Of a stretch of 64,000 nt of DNA, positions 17,006-25,486 are shown one piece after another. The translations under genes were made by a program, and so were the position numbers. This DNA comes from an uncultured Lachnospiraceae bacterium (GTDB lineage: Bacteria > Bacillota > Clostridia > Lachnospirales > Lachnospiraceae): positions 1 to 64,000 of the forward strand of contig CAJTVN010000002.1 in assembly GCA_910579685.1 (NCBI GenBank), given 5' to 3'. The notes under the pieces are model-generated. The model was not told the origin of the DNA, did not search any database, and saw only the letters and a program-made list of their open reading frames with translations. The first letter of the stretch is position 1, and each line of letters opens with the position of its first letter.

Positions 17006-18391
17006 TTAATAATGCCTCACCACCTCGAACCTCTCCAGCTCCACCTCATCATTCCTGCCAATTCCCGCCTTGCTCTTTGCGATAGCGATCTGCTCTTCCA
17101 CGGTATCCACTCCCTCCAGGTTTGGAAGCAGAAGCCCCCGCTTATTTCCCCTGGTCACGATCACTCCGTACCGCTTCACATCCAACGCATCGGACGAATG
17201 GATTTTCTCACGCTCCCCGAGAATGTCAACGCTGATGGTCAGCCGGTCAAGCTCATTTTCCTCAACAGGGGAAAATCTGGGATCCCTGGATGAGGCACTG
17301 ACGGCGTTTTCGATAATTTCCCTCGCAATGGAGGGCTGTGTGGCCGTAATAGTTCCGATACAGCCCCGCAGGTTTTTGTTTTCCTTGATGGAAACAAAGG
17401 CCCCTGCCCTGTTCTCGTACATCTCCCGCGGGAGATCCTGCGGAACCTCGATTATCCTGCCTGTGCGGATATAGGTTTCTATGGTTTTCCGTGCCAGCCG
17501 CACGTAGGCGTCCTCCTGGCGGCGCTGCTCCAGCACCCGTTTTTTCTCCTTTTTCTCGTACTGTTCCCGGAAATTCCGGGAAATGTCGCTGCCGCAGACC
17601 TCATAAGCGCAGATTCCATAGCCTACGCCAAAGGGGCCTTCATAGGAGAGCCTCTCTGCCCTAACCTTTCTCTGATCCAGCGCTCCCGCCATGATGGTAA
17701 AAGAGCGGTGGCCGCATTCCCCTGCTTTCTCACAGAAATCCTCGGAAAAATCCAGGAGCCTGCCAAAATCGGCACCTTCCATTACTTCCATGATCCGCGC
17801 GTCATACTCCGGCCCTTCCTTCCGGAAACCGTAAGGTCCGTCCTCCTTCAGCCTGTGGGAGAGATCCCCGCTTCCGATCACCACGGTTCGTCTGCCAAGA
17901 AGTTCCGCAGCCTGTCCCATACACTGCCCAAGCTCGTAGTGCAGACAAAGCGGCAGGCCCGAGAGGCCGATCCGCACCAGTCTGTATTCTGTAAAAAATT
18001 GATTGAAAAAATACAGCGGCACCATGGTTCCGTGGTCGAGCTGCCTTATGCGCTCTCCCTGGGTTCCTGCCGGAATCCCTCTCTCTTCGGCCAGAGCGCA
18101 GAGTTTTTCCACAAACTCCGTATCATAGACTGCCTCCATTCTCACATGGCCCGCCCGAAACTGGTCAAAATCCCCTTTTGCCCTCTTTCCGGGCGATATG
18201 TGAAAATAGTCCGCATACATCACCTGATGGGGCGAGATCAGAAGGATCGTCTCCGGCCGAAGCTCCCCGATCCTGCGCGCCGCCTCCCTGTAAGCATCGA
18301 TCGTATGTTGAATTTTTCTCTCCTCGCCTTTTCCCACATCCGGTATAATCAGAGGCGGATGGGGAACCATAAACGCCGCCGTGATTCCCAT
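17006..18391 (-). CDS. AmmeMemoRadiSam protein: fused Memo-like (B) and AMMECR1 (A) domains
   Basis: The 461-residue protein joins two domains usually encoded side by side. The N-terminal Memo/LigB-like part (1-~265) shows HPPLIIPDVG, ISPHQ, LDHGTMVPL and GSGDLSHRL, the histidine/aspartate ligands of the dioxygenase-like fold. The C-terminal AMMECR1 part (~300-461) shows NLRGCIGTI and a following SSRDPRF stretch. Fused B-A forms occur in Clostridia. The system, with radical SAM partner AmrS, has no settled biochemical role. ATG 18391 has GGAGGG about 12 bases ahead; the longer frame to 18436 was not preferred. The fused gene looks intact although its AmrS partner nearby is damaged. Confidence 0.88.
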   Translation of the reverse strand: MGITAAFMVPHPPLIIPDVGKGEERKIQHTIDAYREAARRIGELRPETILLISPHQVMYADYFHISPGKRAKGDFDQFRAGHVRMEAVYDTEFVEKLCALAEERGIPAGTQGERIRQLDHGTMVPLYFFNQFFTEYRLVRIGLSGLPLCLHYELGQCMGQAAELLGRRTVVIGSGDLSHRLKEDGPYGFRKEGPEYDARIMEVMEGADFGRLLDFSEDFCEKAGECGHRSFTIMAGALDQRKVRAERLSYEGPFGVGYGICAYEVCGSDISRNFREQYEKKEKKRVLEQRRQEDAYVRLARKTIETYIRTGRIIEVPQDLPREMYENRAGAFVSIKENKNLRGCIGTITATQPSIAREIIENAVSASSRDPRFSPVEENELDRLTISVDILGEREKIHSSDALDVKRYGVIVTRGNKRGLLLPNLEGVDTVEEQIAIAKSKAGIGRNDEVELERFEVVRHY

Positions 18392-18442
18392 AGCAAATGA
18401 CTTCCCTCCATGATGGAACGCCGCTAAGCGGCGCATGAGTGT

Positions 18443-20036
18443 TTACTTTCCGATCAGCACCTTTTTGCCACAAAATGCAAATCCATATTTCCGTATTTTT
18501 TCTTCCGGAATTCCTTTTGCAGTAAAAAGCGCTTTATAGTTCTGACTTTCTATCTGCTTTAAAGCCGCTTTCACGGTTCGATGTGATCTCATATACATCT
18601 CCCAGCTCCACCAAAAGTCCCAGAACAAATCCATGGTAAAACCGTTCCGGCTCCGCTCCCGATGCCCTCTTTGCTCCAAAATTACTTCCACCGGAATTGC
18701 TTCCGGTATCAAAATAGCTGAACGTCGTCAATGCCACCCGATTCATATACGCATTCATTGCCGCAAGATCATCCGTAAGCAGCGCCTTTATAAACCCGTT
18801 ATAATTGTGATCCTGTGAAAACCAGTCGTGAATCATTCCTTCAAACATAATTCGGACTTCCTTATTCGTCAGCTCCAAATCATAGGAAACACGTCCAGTC
18901 TGCTCATCCAATGTCATGTCTGCGACTTTCAGATACCCGCCTGCAAGCAGAAGGCTCCAGATTGCATTCTGCTTTAGCGGCAGTTCATCATAAACAATCT
19001 GTTCGTCTATCTCCACTCTGATCGTTTTTCCGCTCATTAACTGTTCAAACATCTGCTTCAGCTGTGCGTCTCCCTCCCGGATCAGCCTGCCCACAAGGCC
19101 GTTTGAGCTGGTATTCGCCCAATAAGCCGCCGTCCTTTTTGTGTCCAGATAGTTTATAATAGACCATGGATTATAAATATCTGACCTCTTTCCAAAAGTG
19201 AATCCGTCATACCACCGTTTCACGGTTTCCTTCCTTTCAGAGAGGCCGAATTCATCCAGAGACCTAAATACCTCTTTCTCCGTAAATCCGAAACTGTCTG
19301 CATATTCCCCGGATGTCGTGGACACCACCTTTAAATTATTCAGATCCGAAAAAATGGACTCTTTACTTATCCTCGTAATACCTGTCATAATGGCGCGCTC
19401 CAGGCTGGAATTGGACTTGAATGTCGCATGAAACAGCCCGCGGGTGAAAGCCGCAAGTTCCTTCCAGTATCCGTTTACGTAGGCCTCCTGCATCGGTGTG
19501 TCATATTCATCCAGCAGGATAATTACCTTTTTCCCATAGCAGCGGTATAAATATTCCGAAAGCGCCTTCAACGAAAAAGAGGCCTCATTATCCTCCATAT
19601 TCACAGATATGGAACGGAAATCCTCCTTTTCGCTTTCGTTTAAAAAATCTGTCTTTAGCAAAAAGTCGAATTTATTATAAACCATCTTGATAATACGGCA
19701 TATCGCTTTTCTCGCCTGTCCGAAAGAGGTTTCCTTTACATCGGCAAAGCTCAGCGCAATGACAGGCCGCGTCCCTTGCAGCCGTTCAAATCCATCTTCC
19801 TTCCAGATCGCCAGCCCCTCAAACAGATCGCCTCTTCCCGCATAGTTTACGGAAAAAAACTTTTCTGTCATACTCATGGCAAGTGTTTTTCCGAATCTTC
19901 TTGGGCGTGTAATCAGTGTCACGCTGTCTCCCCGGCTCCACCATTCCTTAATAAACATTGTTTTATCCACATAAAAGTAGTTTCTTTCCCGAATCGTCTC
20001 AAAATCCTGACATCCAATGCCAATTGTCCTTGACAT
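18443..20036 (-). pseudogene. AAA-ATPase-like / PD-(D/E)XK nuclease-domain gene with deletion and frame change
   Basis: The protein begins MSRTIGIGCQDFETIRERNYFYVDKT with Walker A-like TRPRRFGKT and Walker B-like VIILLDEYDTPM, the hallmark of the AAA-ATPase-like family that normally ends in a PDDEXK_9 nuclease domain (500-570 residues). It reads normally to NRESGF, then ends after 11 odd residues (18534). The missing C-terminus (VKAALKQIESQNYKALF ... FAFCGKK) is present in another frame, ending at 18443. At the junction (18561-18574) one 14-base stretch reads as RESGF in one frame and as VKAA in the other, suggesting deletion between two short repeats that removed the nuclease catalytic core. 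ATG follows GGGAGGCGGAAGA. Confidence 0.85.
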
Positions 20037-20070
20037 TCTTCCGCCTCCCTTCTATCCGATCCTTTCTTAC

Positions 20071-20180
20071 TAAACTTACATACGCCGCTGGTGCAGCACA
20101 CCACCACACATGAAAGCCAGAGGCTTTCATAGTAAACTTACATACGCCGCTGATGCAGCGCACCACCACACATGAAAGCC
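20071..20180. repeat. Two direct copies of a 48-bp repeat with a hairpin between
   Basis: Copies at 20071-20118 and 20133-20180 differ at two positions only. Between them ATGAAAGCC...GGCTTTCAT (about 20110-20130) can form a hairpin. A degraded third end (GCTTTCATAATAAATAC) occurs at about 20326-20345. The whole 20037-20424 stretch holds no gene; it lies between the promoter side of the AAA/PD-(D/E)XK gene and the end of the Agr-like kinase gene. Confidence 0.85.
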
Positions 20181-20407
20181 GATTGCTCCGCACTTCGTGC
20201 TCCTGCAATCGCCGCCGGTATTCGTATACCGGGCTATCGCCCTACATACTCATACCGTCTTGCCCGTCCAATGTCCATGTGGCTGTGCGTGTAAACACAC
20301 CCATCCCCATGGCCGCTGTCCGGGGCTTTCATAATAAATACTAGCACAGCCACAGGAATATTACAACACGACGCCCGGCATGGGCTCGGGAACTGTGGCA
20401 CGCCGAC

Positions 20408-20439
20408 AAGCCGCCTGTGTGCGCTCACACAGACGGCTT
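20408..20439 (-). terminator. Strong hairpin overlapping the stop of the sensor kinase gene
   Basis: Arms 20408-20421 and 20426-20439 form a 14-bp stem with one G-U/mismatch and a 4-base loop, overlapping the kinase stop codon at 20425. No U tract follows, so it may stabilise the mRNA end or act in termination only weakly. Confidence 0.5.
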
Positions 20440-21165
20440 CTTCTCCCTGACAATCCGGAACACCAGGAAATTCGCTCCCTCCAGGTTCCGCTCAGCGCAT
20501 TCGATATGCATCCCGTATCTTTTGCAGATTCCCTTTACATTGTACAGGCCGTATCCCCTGCCATTTCCCTTCTCACTGTAGCCCTTCTCAAAGAAACGGC
20601 TGACCCTTTCATATTCAACTTTTCCCGTCTCGTTCCCCACTTCGATCTCGACCCGGGCAGGGGATTCCCGGATCATCACGAACAGCCTGTGACGATCCTT
20701 TGAGGCCCTGAGCTCTTCCACCGCATTGTCCAGGAGGTTCCCCAAAAGCTCCACCTGCTTATGGGCAGGAACACCGCACTCCATATTGCGGATCGCTATC
20801 TGACAGGAAATCTGAATTCCCGCTTCCTCCGCCTCCAGAAACTTTTCGTACAAAAATGCGGTTATCACGGATTCCCCGGCGAGCAGCAGCTTATTAAACC
20901 GGTTCTCGTTGCGAACTTCCTGACAATACTGCCGCTGTGCCTCCACCAGCTCGCCGTATGTGTCGTAAAGGTAATGCTGGCTGTAGATCGCATTGATATG
21001 ATTATCAAACTCATGCTGCTTTGCCCGCATATTATCGATCAGATTCCTCATCGATTCCCCATACCTCTTATAGGTCTGGAGCTCCTTTTCTGCTTTTTTT
21101 GCCTTGCTCCTGTATTTTATCAGGCTCACGACCACAGGAAAAATAAGCAAAGCGCCAAAAAACAT
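20425..21165 (-). CDS. Agr-type sensor histidine kinase (GHKL), short form
   Basis: The ATG at 21165 has ACAGGAG five bases ahead, better than the TTG at 21180, giving 246 residues. There is only one N-terminal membrane segment (~1-18), unlike the six-helix sensor of typical AgrC. Then come an H-box like QHEFDNHINAIYS (about 51-63, SpoB/AgrC style), N box LLGNLLDNAVEE and G box GNGRGYGLYNV. The kinase likely responds to an internal or membrane-associated cue rather than a large peptide-binding domain. It follows the LytTR regulator with a gap of a few bases, so the two form a two-component pair. Confidence 0.85.
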   Translation of the reverse strand: MFFGALLIFPVVVSLIKYRSKAKKAEKELQTYKRYGESMRNLIDNMRAKQHEFDNHINAIYSQHYLYDTYGELVEAQRQYCQEVRNENRFNKLLLAGESVITAFLYEKFLEAEEAGIQISCQIAIRNMECGVPAHKQVELLGNLLDNAVEELRASKDRHRLFVMIRESPARVEIEVGNETGKVEYERVSRFFEKGYSEKGNGRGYGLYNVKGICKRYGMHIECAERNLEGANFLVFRIVREKKPSV

Positions 21166-21176
21166 AAGCGCTCCTG

Positions 21177-21908
21177 TCAAGAATTTCCAAACTCCTTTGC
21201 TATCTTTTTCCGATAGGTAATTCCGATATCCACTCTTCCCAGATTGTCCTTAAAGGTAATGAGCCTGTTTACCGTATCGACGATCAGGACATAATTTCTG
21301 TTGATCAGAGCGCTTCTACTGCATTGCACCAGGCTGTCTCCGTCCGCCTCCTTCAGTATCTGTTTGCAGGTTTTGTAAGGAGCCTTCAGGCAGGAACCGC
21401 TTACCATATGCACATATATGATATGGTTCCTGCTCTCCAGATAAACAATATCCTTGATCCGCAGCGGATACAAAATGCCGCTTTTCCTGAAATTTATAGT
21501 TGTTTCCTCATTACGGCTCGTGGTATAGCACAGAGCCTTCTGCAGAAGCTCCGCTATCCGTTTCGGATCATAAGGTTTCTCAATATAGCCAAGGCAGTTC
21601 AGCTCTGTATAGGCATAAAAGGTTGGATCCTCCAGAGCCGAAACCACAATGACCGGAGTGAACATGTACTTTGGTATTTTCCTCAGCCTGTCGATCAGCT
21701 GGAAGCCTGACGTGTCTCCCGCTTTCTCCGGTTCCAGAATGATATCCACCACAAACACGTCAATGGTTCGCTCCATCAGAGTCCGGTATGCCTCCGCCAC
21801 ATTCCGGGCCAGGTAGATATCTGCTGTCTGGTTAACGTTTCTGACAAGCCGCTGTAGTATATTCAGTTGTTGCTCCTCATCCTCAACGATTAGTACTGCT
21901 TTTTCCAT
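21177..21908 (-). CDS. LytTR-family response regulator
   Basis: From ATG 21908 the product is 243 residues: an N-terminal receiver domain (LIVEDEEQ, then FVVDIILEPEKAGDTSGF with the phosphorylatable Asp, VIVVSAL and the Lys in YIEKPYDP) and a C-terminal LytTR DNA-binding domain (~135-240, LRIKDIVYLESRNHIIYVHM, then SRSALINRNYV). LytTR regulators bind imperfect direct repeats and often control quorum-sensing or surface genes. It overlaps the small XRE gene by 26 bp and precedes the GHKL kinase, so three regulatory genes are transcribed together. A TTG at 21923 is a less likely start. Targets are not visible here, though the glycan locus is close. Confidence 0.9.
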   Translation of the reverse strand: MEKAVLIVEDEEQQLNILQRLVRNVNQTADIYLARNVAEAYRTLMERTIDVFVVDIILEPEKAGDTSGFQLIDRLRKIPKYMFTPVIVVSALEDPTFYAYTELNCLGYIEKPYDPKRIAELLQKALCYTTSRNEETTINFRKSGILYPLRIKDIVYLESRNHIIYVHMVSGSCLKAPYKTCKQILKEADGDSLVQCSRSALINRNYVLIVDTVNRLITFKDNLGRVDIGITYRKKIAKEFGNS

Positions 21909-22155
21909 TTTCGTTACTTTCAAACAACTGATTGATCGAAACTTTAAGGCTCTCCGACAATGCTTTCAGTTCATAATCCGTAACGGTTCTCTCATGCCTT
22001 TCTATTCTGGATATGGAACCTCTGCACACATAAACCGCGTACATCTCAAGCTTCTCTGAAAGCTCCTTCTGACTCATGTGGCGCTCCAGTCTGTACTTCT
22101 TTACATTGTCCCCGACAACATTCTGATGTGCTAAATAATCGACTACACGTGCCAT
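21883..22155 (-). CDS. Small XRE-family HTH regulator
   Basis: From ATG 22155 (GGAG seven bases ahead) the product is 90 residues, almost entirely an XRE helix-turn-helix domain: NVKKYRLERHMSQKELSEKLEM and SISRIERHERTVTDYELKALSESL. The spacing between the helices is longer than usual (AVYVCRGSISRIE). It leads the operon with the LytTR regulator and GHKL kinase, overlapping the former by 26 bp. An upstream inverted repeat TGTCCT-N5-AGGACA (22216-22232) is a possible binding site for it. A GTG at 22185 would add ten residues without a well-placed ribosome site. Confidence 0.85.
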   Translation of the reverse strand: MARVVDYLAHQNVVGDNVKKYRLERHMSQKELSEKLEMYAVYVCRGSISRIERHERTVTDYELKALSESLKVSINQLFESNENGKSSTNR

Positions 22156-22215
22156 AATTCTTCTCCATAAAATATTTATCGACACGATTATTTTATTACA
22201 TCCTCCTGTTATCTT

Positions 22216-22232
22216 TGTCCTGTTTTAGGACA
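22216..22232. promoter_or_regulatory. Inverted repeat, possible operator of the XRE/LytTR operon
   Basis: A perfect TGTCCT-N5-AGGACA dyad lies 61 bases ahead of the XRE start codon. Position suggests an autoregulatory site; no clear promoter hexamers were identified, so this is tentative. Confidence 0.35.
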
Positions 22233-22299
22233 GCTTTACAATATTTTCCAAATCCATACAAACTCCGGGAATATACTATATCTACAGCAATAGATACGC

Positions 22300-22472
22300 C
22301 GGACGCACCAGTGCGGGATAAAATCAATACAAGAACATCAGCGTCAATGCGGTAGATAAGCAGCCAGTCGGGCTGCACATGACACCTGCGGTGTCCTGCC
22401 CACGCTCATTGCCAGCTTGTAATCTTTCTTGAATTGTGTGGTGGGTTAGACCGTATATTTTGCTTTTCTCAT
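22300..22472 (-). pseudogene. yafQ-like toxin remnant
   Basis: Read from ATG 22472, the minus strand gives MRKAKYTV, an in-frame stop, then PTTQFKKDYKLAMSVG, which is the usual N-terminus of YafQ-type RNase toxins. After a frame change, VQPDWLLIYRIDADVLVLILSRTG follows, which is the usual C-terminal half of the same family. The middle (the ..L..G.PLP..Y.DH.L.G.. segment of the family) is missing. So one stop, one internal deletion and one frame change have inactivated the gene. No matching antitoxin gene was found next to it. The fragment now lies in the leader between the XRE operon and the AbrB/PIN pair. Confidence 0.75.
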
Positions 22473-22511
22473 GCTTTCAGATATCTGATAAAGCCATTCC
22501 ATGAATTACAT

Positions 22512-22559
22512 TTGATTTTTTCCGGCAGTCGAATATAATACAGGTAGGGAAATCCCTAC
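22512..22559 (+). promoter_or_regulatory. Promoter and palindromic operator of the AbrB/PIN pair
   Basis: TTGATT (22512-22517) and TATAAT (22534-22539) are spaced by 16 bases. Directly downstream lies a perfect dyad GTAGGGA-AA-TCCCTAC (arms at about 22545-22551 and 22553-22559), well placed for self-repression by the AbrB-type antitoxin. The antitoxin start is 47 bases past the -10 box. Confidence 0.75.
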
Positions 22560-22585
22560 TTTCCATACTTCAGGAGGTGAAAGAT

Positions 22586-22861
22586 ATGTTAGCGAATGCT
22601 TTTGTTGACAATGCAAAGGTCATGGCAAAAGGACAGGTTACAATTCCGAAAGATGTCCGTGAAGTGCTTGGCGTGGCAAGCGGAGACCGTATTTCTTTTA
22701 TTGTGGAGGGCAGTACTGTCCGTATCGTTAATTCGGCTGTCTATGCCATGCAGATGCTCCAGGGGGAAATGGCAGGCGAAGCAGAGCGGGCCGGTCTCAC
22801 ATCTGACGATGATGTTATGGCGCTTGTAAAAGAATTGAGAAATGAGGATGAAAACGCATGA
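22586..22861 (+). CDS. AbrB/MazE-like antitoxin
   Basis: The ATG at 22586 follows AGGAGGTGA, a near-perfect ribosome site, and gives 91 residues. KGQVTIPKDVREVLGVASGDRISF is the swapped-hairpin AbrB DNA-binding fold; the C-terminal half is helical and acidic (TSDDDVMALVKELRNEDENA), as in antitoxins that wrap a toxin. The stop overlaps the PIN gene start by four bases (ATGA). It likely represses its own promoter at the palindrome upstream and neutralises the PIN toxin. Since the toxin is truncated, its present function may be only regulatory. Confidence 0.85.
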   Translation: MLANAFVDNAKVMAKGQVTIPKDVREVLGVASGDRISFIVEGSTVRIVNSAVYAMQMLQGEMAGEAERAGLTSDDDVMALVKELRNEDENA

Positions 22862-23199
22862 GGGTTCTGATTGATACGAATCTCCTCATATCTGCGGCAT
22901 TGAGTGCAGACGGTGTTCCCTATCAGGCTTATGTAAAAGCAGCCTCTTATCCTAACCATGGATTGATCTGTGAGCAGAATGTGGACGAAATGAAACGGAT
23001 ATTCAATAAAAAATTTTCCAAACGTCTGGCGGCATTGGACAAATTTCTTTCAATAGCCTTACTGACGCTGGAATTAATACCCATCCCAATAGACGAAAAC
23101 ACGTCGGAATCACAGGTCAGGGAGGATGGTCTGCCGCTTCCCTCCGCATTTCTTACAGTGGATAAGGCCATCCGAGTGGTCTATGTATTTGTCCTCTGA
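22858..23199 (+). pseudogene. PIN-domain toxin, C-terminally truncated
   Basis: MRVLIDTNLLISAALS is the start of a PIN-domain ribonuclease (first Asp at residue 6) and CEQNVDEMKRIF supplies the second acidic position. Normal sequence continues to about residue 85 (IPIPIDENTSESQ), after which the expected 'VRDPDD..IL..A' and 'ITGDKDFL' segments with the remaining catalytic aspartates are absent. The last ~25 residues come from DNA that reads on the other strand as a DnaC-like fragment. So the gene was cut at about 23115 by a rearrangement and the toxin is probably inactive. It overlaps the antitoxin by four bases. Confidence 0.75.
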
Positions 23200-23310
23200 T
23201 AATCCCACATTGCCCGCCGCCTTGTCGATAAAAGCCCGGACAGCCTCGTTGATCTCTATCACATGGTCTCTCCCACCTTGTATGAAATATGCTCTAAATG
23301 TGTCCTTCAC
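23110..23310 (-). pseudogene. N-terminal fragment of a DnaC/IstB-like replication or mobile-element ATPase
   Basis: The 66-residue frame reads INEAVRAFIDKAAGNVGLSEDKYID and GLIHCKKCGGKRQTI, resembling the N-terminal zinc-binding part (GL.YC.KC...) of DnaC-like ATP-binding proteins carried by phages and integrative elements. The Walker A domain that should follow is absent, because the frame ends where the truncated PIN gene begins. It starts at GTG 23310 and overlaps the PIN gene end on the other strand. The match is short, so the family call is moderate. Confidence 0.45.
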
Positions 23311-23353
23311 TAACCATGAGAAAATCTCGTGATTAAGAAGTCATTTAGAGCAT
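23289..23353. repeat. 12-bp inverted repeat flanking the DnaC-like fragment start
   Basis: ATGCTCTAAATG (23289-23300) and CATTTAGAGCAT (23342-23353) are perfect inverted copies 41 bases apart. It could be the scar of an element end or a regulatory dyad; no further support. Confidence 0.4.
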
Positions 23354-23401
23354 ACTTCCCCATGAATGAGGGAACCAACCTTTTTCAATATCTGAGATAG
23401 A

Positions 23402-25465
23402 TTATCCTTCCAGCGCCCTGCGGGCCTCGTCCGGATAATTGGTAATAAGCGCATTTACTCCCATGCGGATCAGACGCTCCATATCCTCTCTTTTGTTCAC
23501 GGTCCACACATTAATCTCGATATTATTTCTTATGCATTCCCGCATTTCCTCCTCAAAGAGTGTGCCTCTCACGGAAGGGTTGACGCCGTGCACGCCGTTT
23601 GACTTGGCATACTCCGCAACCCTTGACAGCTCGTGACTGTAAAGAAAGGCAAGCCTGGCCTGCGGCTCATACTCCCTGATTTTCAGTACGGAGTGATGGT
23701 TAAAGGAAGAGTAGAGCACTCTGTTTTCAAAGCCAGTCTCCCTTACCAGCTCCACGGTCTTCCTTTCAATTCCCTCATAGAAATTCACGCCCGTTTTCAG
23801 TTCTATATTGACGGTAAGGCCGGTGTCCTTAAGAGCCTCCAAAACCTCCCGAAGAGTGGGGATTCTGCAGACCTTGGCATACTCCGGCCTGGGCTTATTC
23901 ACGTTAAAGCGTTTGAGCTCCTCCAGGGTGTAATCCGCCACTTTTCCTTTTCCATCGCTTACCCTGTCAATCCATTCGTCGTGAATCACCACGATCTCCC
24001 CGTCCTTTGACAGCTGTACGTCCAGCTCCACGCCATCGGCGCCCATCTGGGCCGCCATCAAAAATGCCTCCAGGGTATTTTCCGGGGCATACCCGCTCGC
24101 TCCCCTGTGCGCCCATATTTTTGTACTGTTTTTCACCGTTCTGTCCTCTCCCGCTCCGAAACGCACAAAATCAAGGCGTCCCTCTCCGGGCGTAATGATC
24201 AGCACATCCCACAAATCCTGTGTCACGTCTTTTAGTTTTCGCATATAGCGCATGGAACCCTCCGGCTTCTTATCCGGAAAGTATTCACACTTGGCACAAC
24301 CCACCGATATAATGGGAAACTCTCTCTCTTCATAGACAAAATCCGCATGGGTGTGTCCGTGAATGTATCCAAGGATCTTTTTCCCCGGCTTTCGGTGATA
24401 GCGCTCAAGCACCTGCGTGAGCATCTCCCCGTTCCGTATCTCATCCGCCCAGTAATCCAGCCTGGCAAGCGGTGCGTCATGGCTGAATACCAGCACCCTG
24501 TAACCTTCCGGAGTCTCATCCAGCGTTTGGGAAAGCCATCTGACCTCTCTTTCCGGAAAGCCGTAGCGCACCTTCTGCCTATGATCAAAGGAGGTGAGAA
24601 AAATCATGCGCAGCTTCACATGGCCATAGTCCACATAATACCAGCCGTCCGTGTCTTCCCTGTTCACATATCTGTCCTGAAACCGCCCGTAGATCCCGTA
24701 CTGTTCCTCCTGTGTCAGCCACTGGGGATTCCCCTTAAAATAATTGGTGTCATGGTTTCCTATAGCCAGATAGACGGGCTCGCAGATCCGCCTCAAATCC
24801 ATGACGCATTCGGATACAATCCGCCGGCACATTCTTTTATCCAGCATGCCGTCCTGCAGATCGCCCAGATGAATAATCCCGTCAAACCCCACCATCTTAT
24901 GTACGGCAGCAATATTTTCCACCGTATCCTTCCAGGTCCCGTTGACCGTCCTGTGGGAATCCGTAAGAAGAGCAAATACCAGGGATTTTTCCTCGCCCAT
25001 CCTCTCGCAGACCGTGTCCGCCGTTTTCAGAATTTCCTGTTCAAACCAGTCCCCTCTCTCCTCCTCCTCGAAAGCCGTGTAAAAAGAAAGAATCTCCCGG
25101 GCTCTTGCGGCATCCCCCGCAGTGCATTCACCACCATCCTCCCTTTTCAGGCAGACTCTGAAATAACAGTCCTCCTGAAAAAGATAATCCACCGCCGAGT
25201 ACCCATCCTCGTCAAAATCATGGGTATAGCAACTCCAGTTCTGCTCCGGCTCATACATATAGGTATACATATAATCCGGAGGGACTTCTTTTCCATATGT
25301 TGCGACATTTAGCAAAAAGGCCCCGTCATTGACAGTAATGCTGTCATTTCTGCAGGCCCTGTAAATCGTTTCTGATGCCATACAATACGGCATATTTTGC
25401 ATAATCATGCCGGTATCGCCATTTACGGCGATACCGGCCTTTACCTCGATTAAACCGCGCTTCAT
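23402..25465 (-). CDS. Metallophosphoesterase fused to glycerophosphodiester phosphodiesterase
   Basis: The 687-residue cytosolic-looking protein has an unassigned lead region (1-~155), a calcineurin-like phosphoesterase (~160-435: TDSH 168-171, GDLQD 201-205, GNHD 236-239, SHD 328-330, GHTH 370-373) and a GDPD domain (~449-687: AHRGASGYAPENT 452-464, ELDVQ, HDEW). No signal peptide or membrane segment is seen. GDPDs hydrolyse glycerophosphodiesters to glycerol 3-phosphate and an alcohol, so this fusion may trim or recycle glycerophosphate groups from lipids or teichoic-acid-like polymers. ATG follows GAGGTAAGAG. It is the last gene of the block, 21 bases after the cytidylyltransferase fusion. 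Confidence 0.9.
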   Translation of the reverse strand: MKRGLIEVKAGIAVNGDTGMIMQNMPYCMASETIYRACRNDSITVNDGAFLLNVATYGKEVPPDYMYTYMYEPEQNWSCYTHDFDEDGYSAVDYLFQEDCYFRVCLKREDGGECTAGDAARAREILSFYTAFEEEERGDWFEQEILKTADTVCERMGEEKSLVFALLTDSHRTVNGTWKDTVENIAAVHKMVGFDGIIHLGDLQDGMLDKRMCRRIVSECVMDLRRICEPVYLAIGNHDTNYFKGNPQWLTQEEQYGIYGRFQDRYVNREDTDGWYYVDYGHVKLRMIFLTSFDHRQKVRYGFPEREVRWLSQTLDETPEGYRVLVFSHDAPLARLDYWADEIRNGEMLTQVLERYHRKPGKKILGYIHGHTHADFVYEEREFPIISVGCAKCEYFPDKKPEGSMRYMRKLKDVTQDLWDVLIITPGEGRLDFVRFGAGEDRTVKNSTKIWAHRGASGYAPENTLEAFLMAAQMGADGVELDVQLSKDGEIVVIHDEWIDRVSDGKGKVADYTLEELKRFNVNKPRPEYAKVCRIPTLREVLEALKDTGLTVNIELKTGVNFYEGIERKTVELVRETGFENRVLYSSFNHHSVLKIREYEPQARLAFLYSHELSRVAEYAKSNGVHGVNPSVRGTLFEEEMRECIRNNIEINVWTVNKREDMERLIRMGVNALITNYPDEARRALEG

Positions 25466-25486
25466 CTCTTACCTCATTCTGTCTTC

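Noticed and set aside
20071..20180. CRISPR array
   Set aside because: Only two 48-bp copies 14 bases apart, with no spacer series and no cas genes.
24347..25312. 321-codon plus-strand open frame opposite the MPE-GDPD fusion
   Set aside because: Antisense shadow; the minus strand has clear metallophosphoesterase motifs here.
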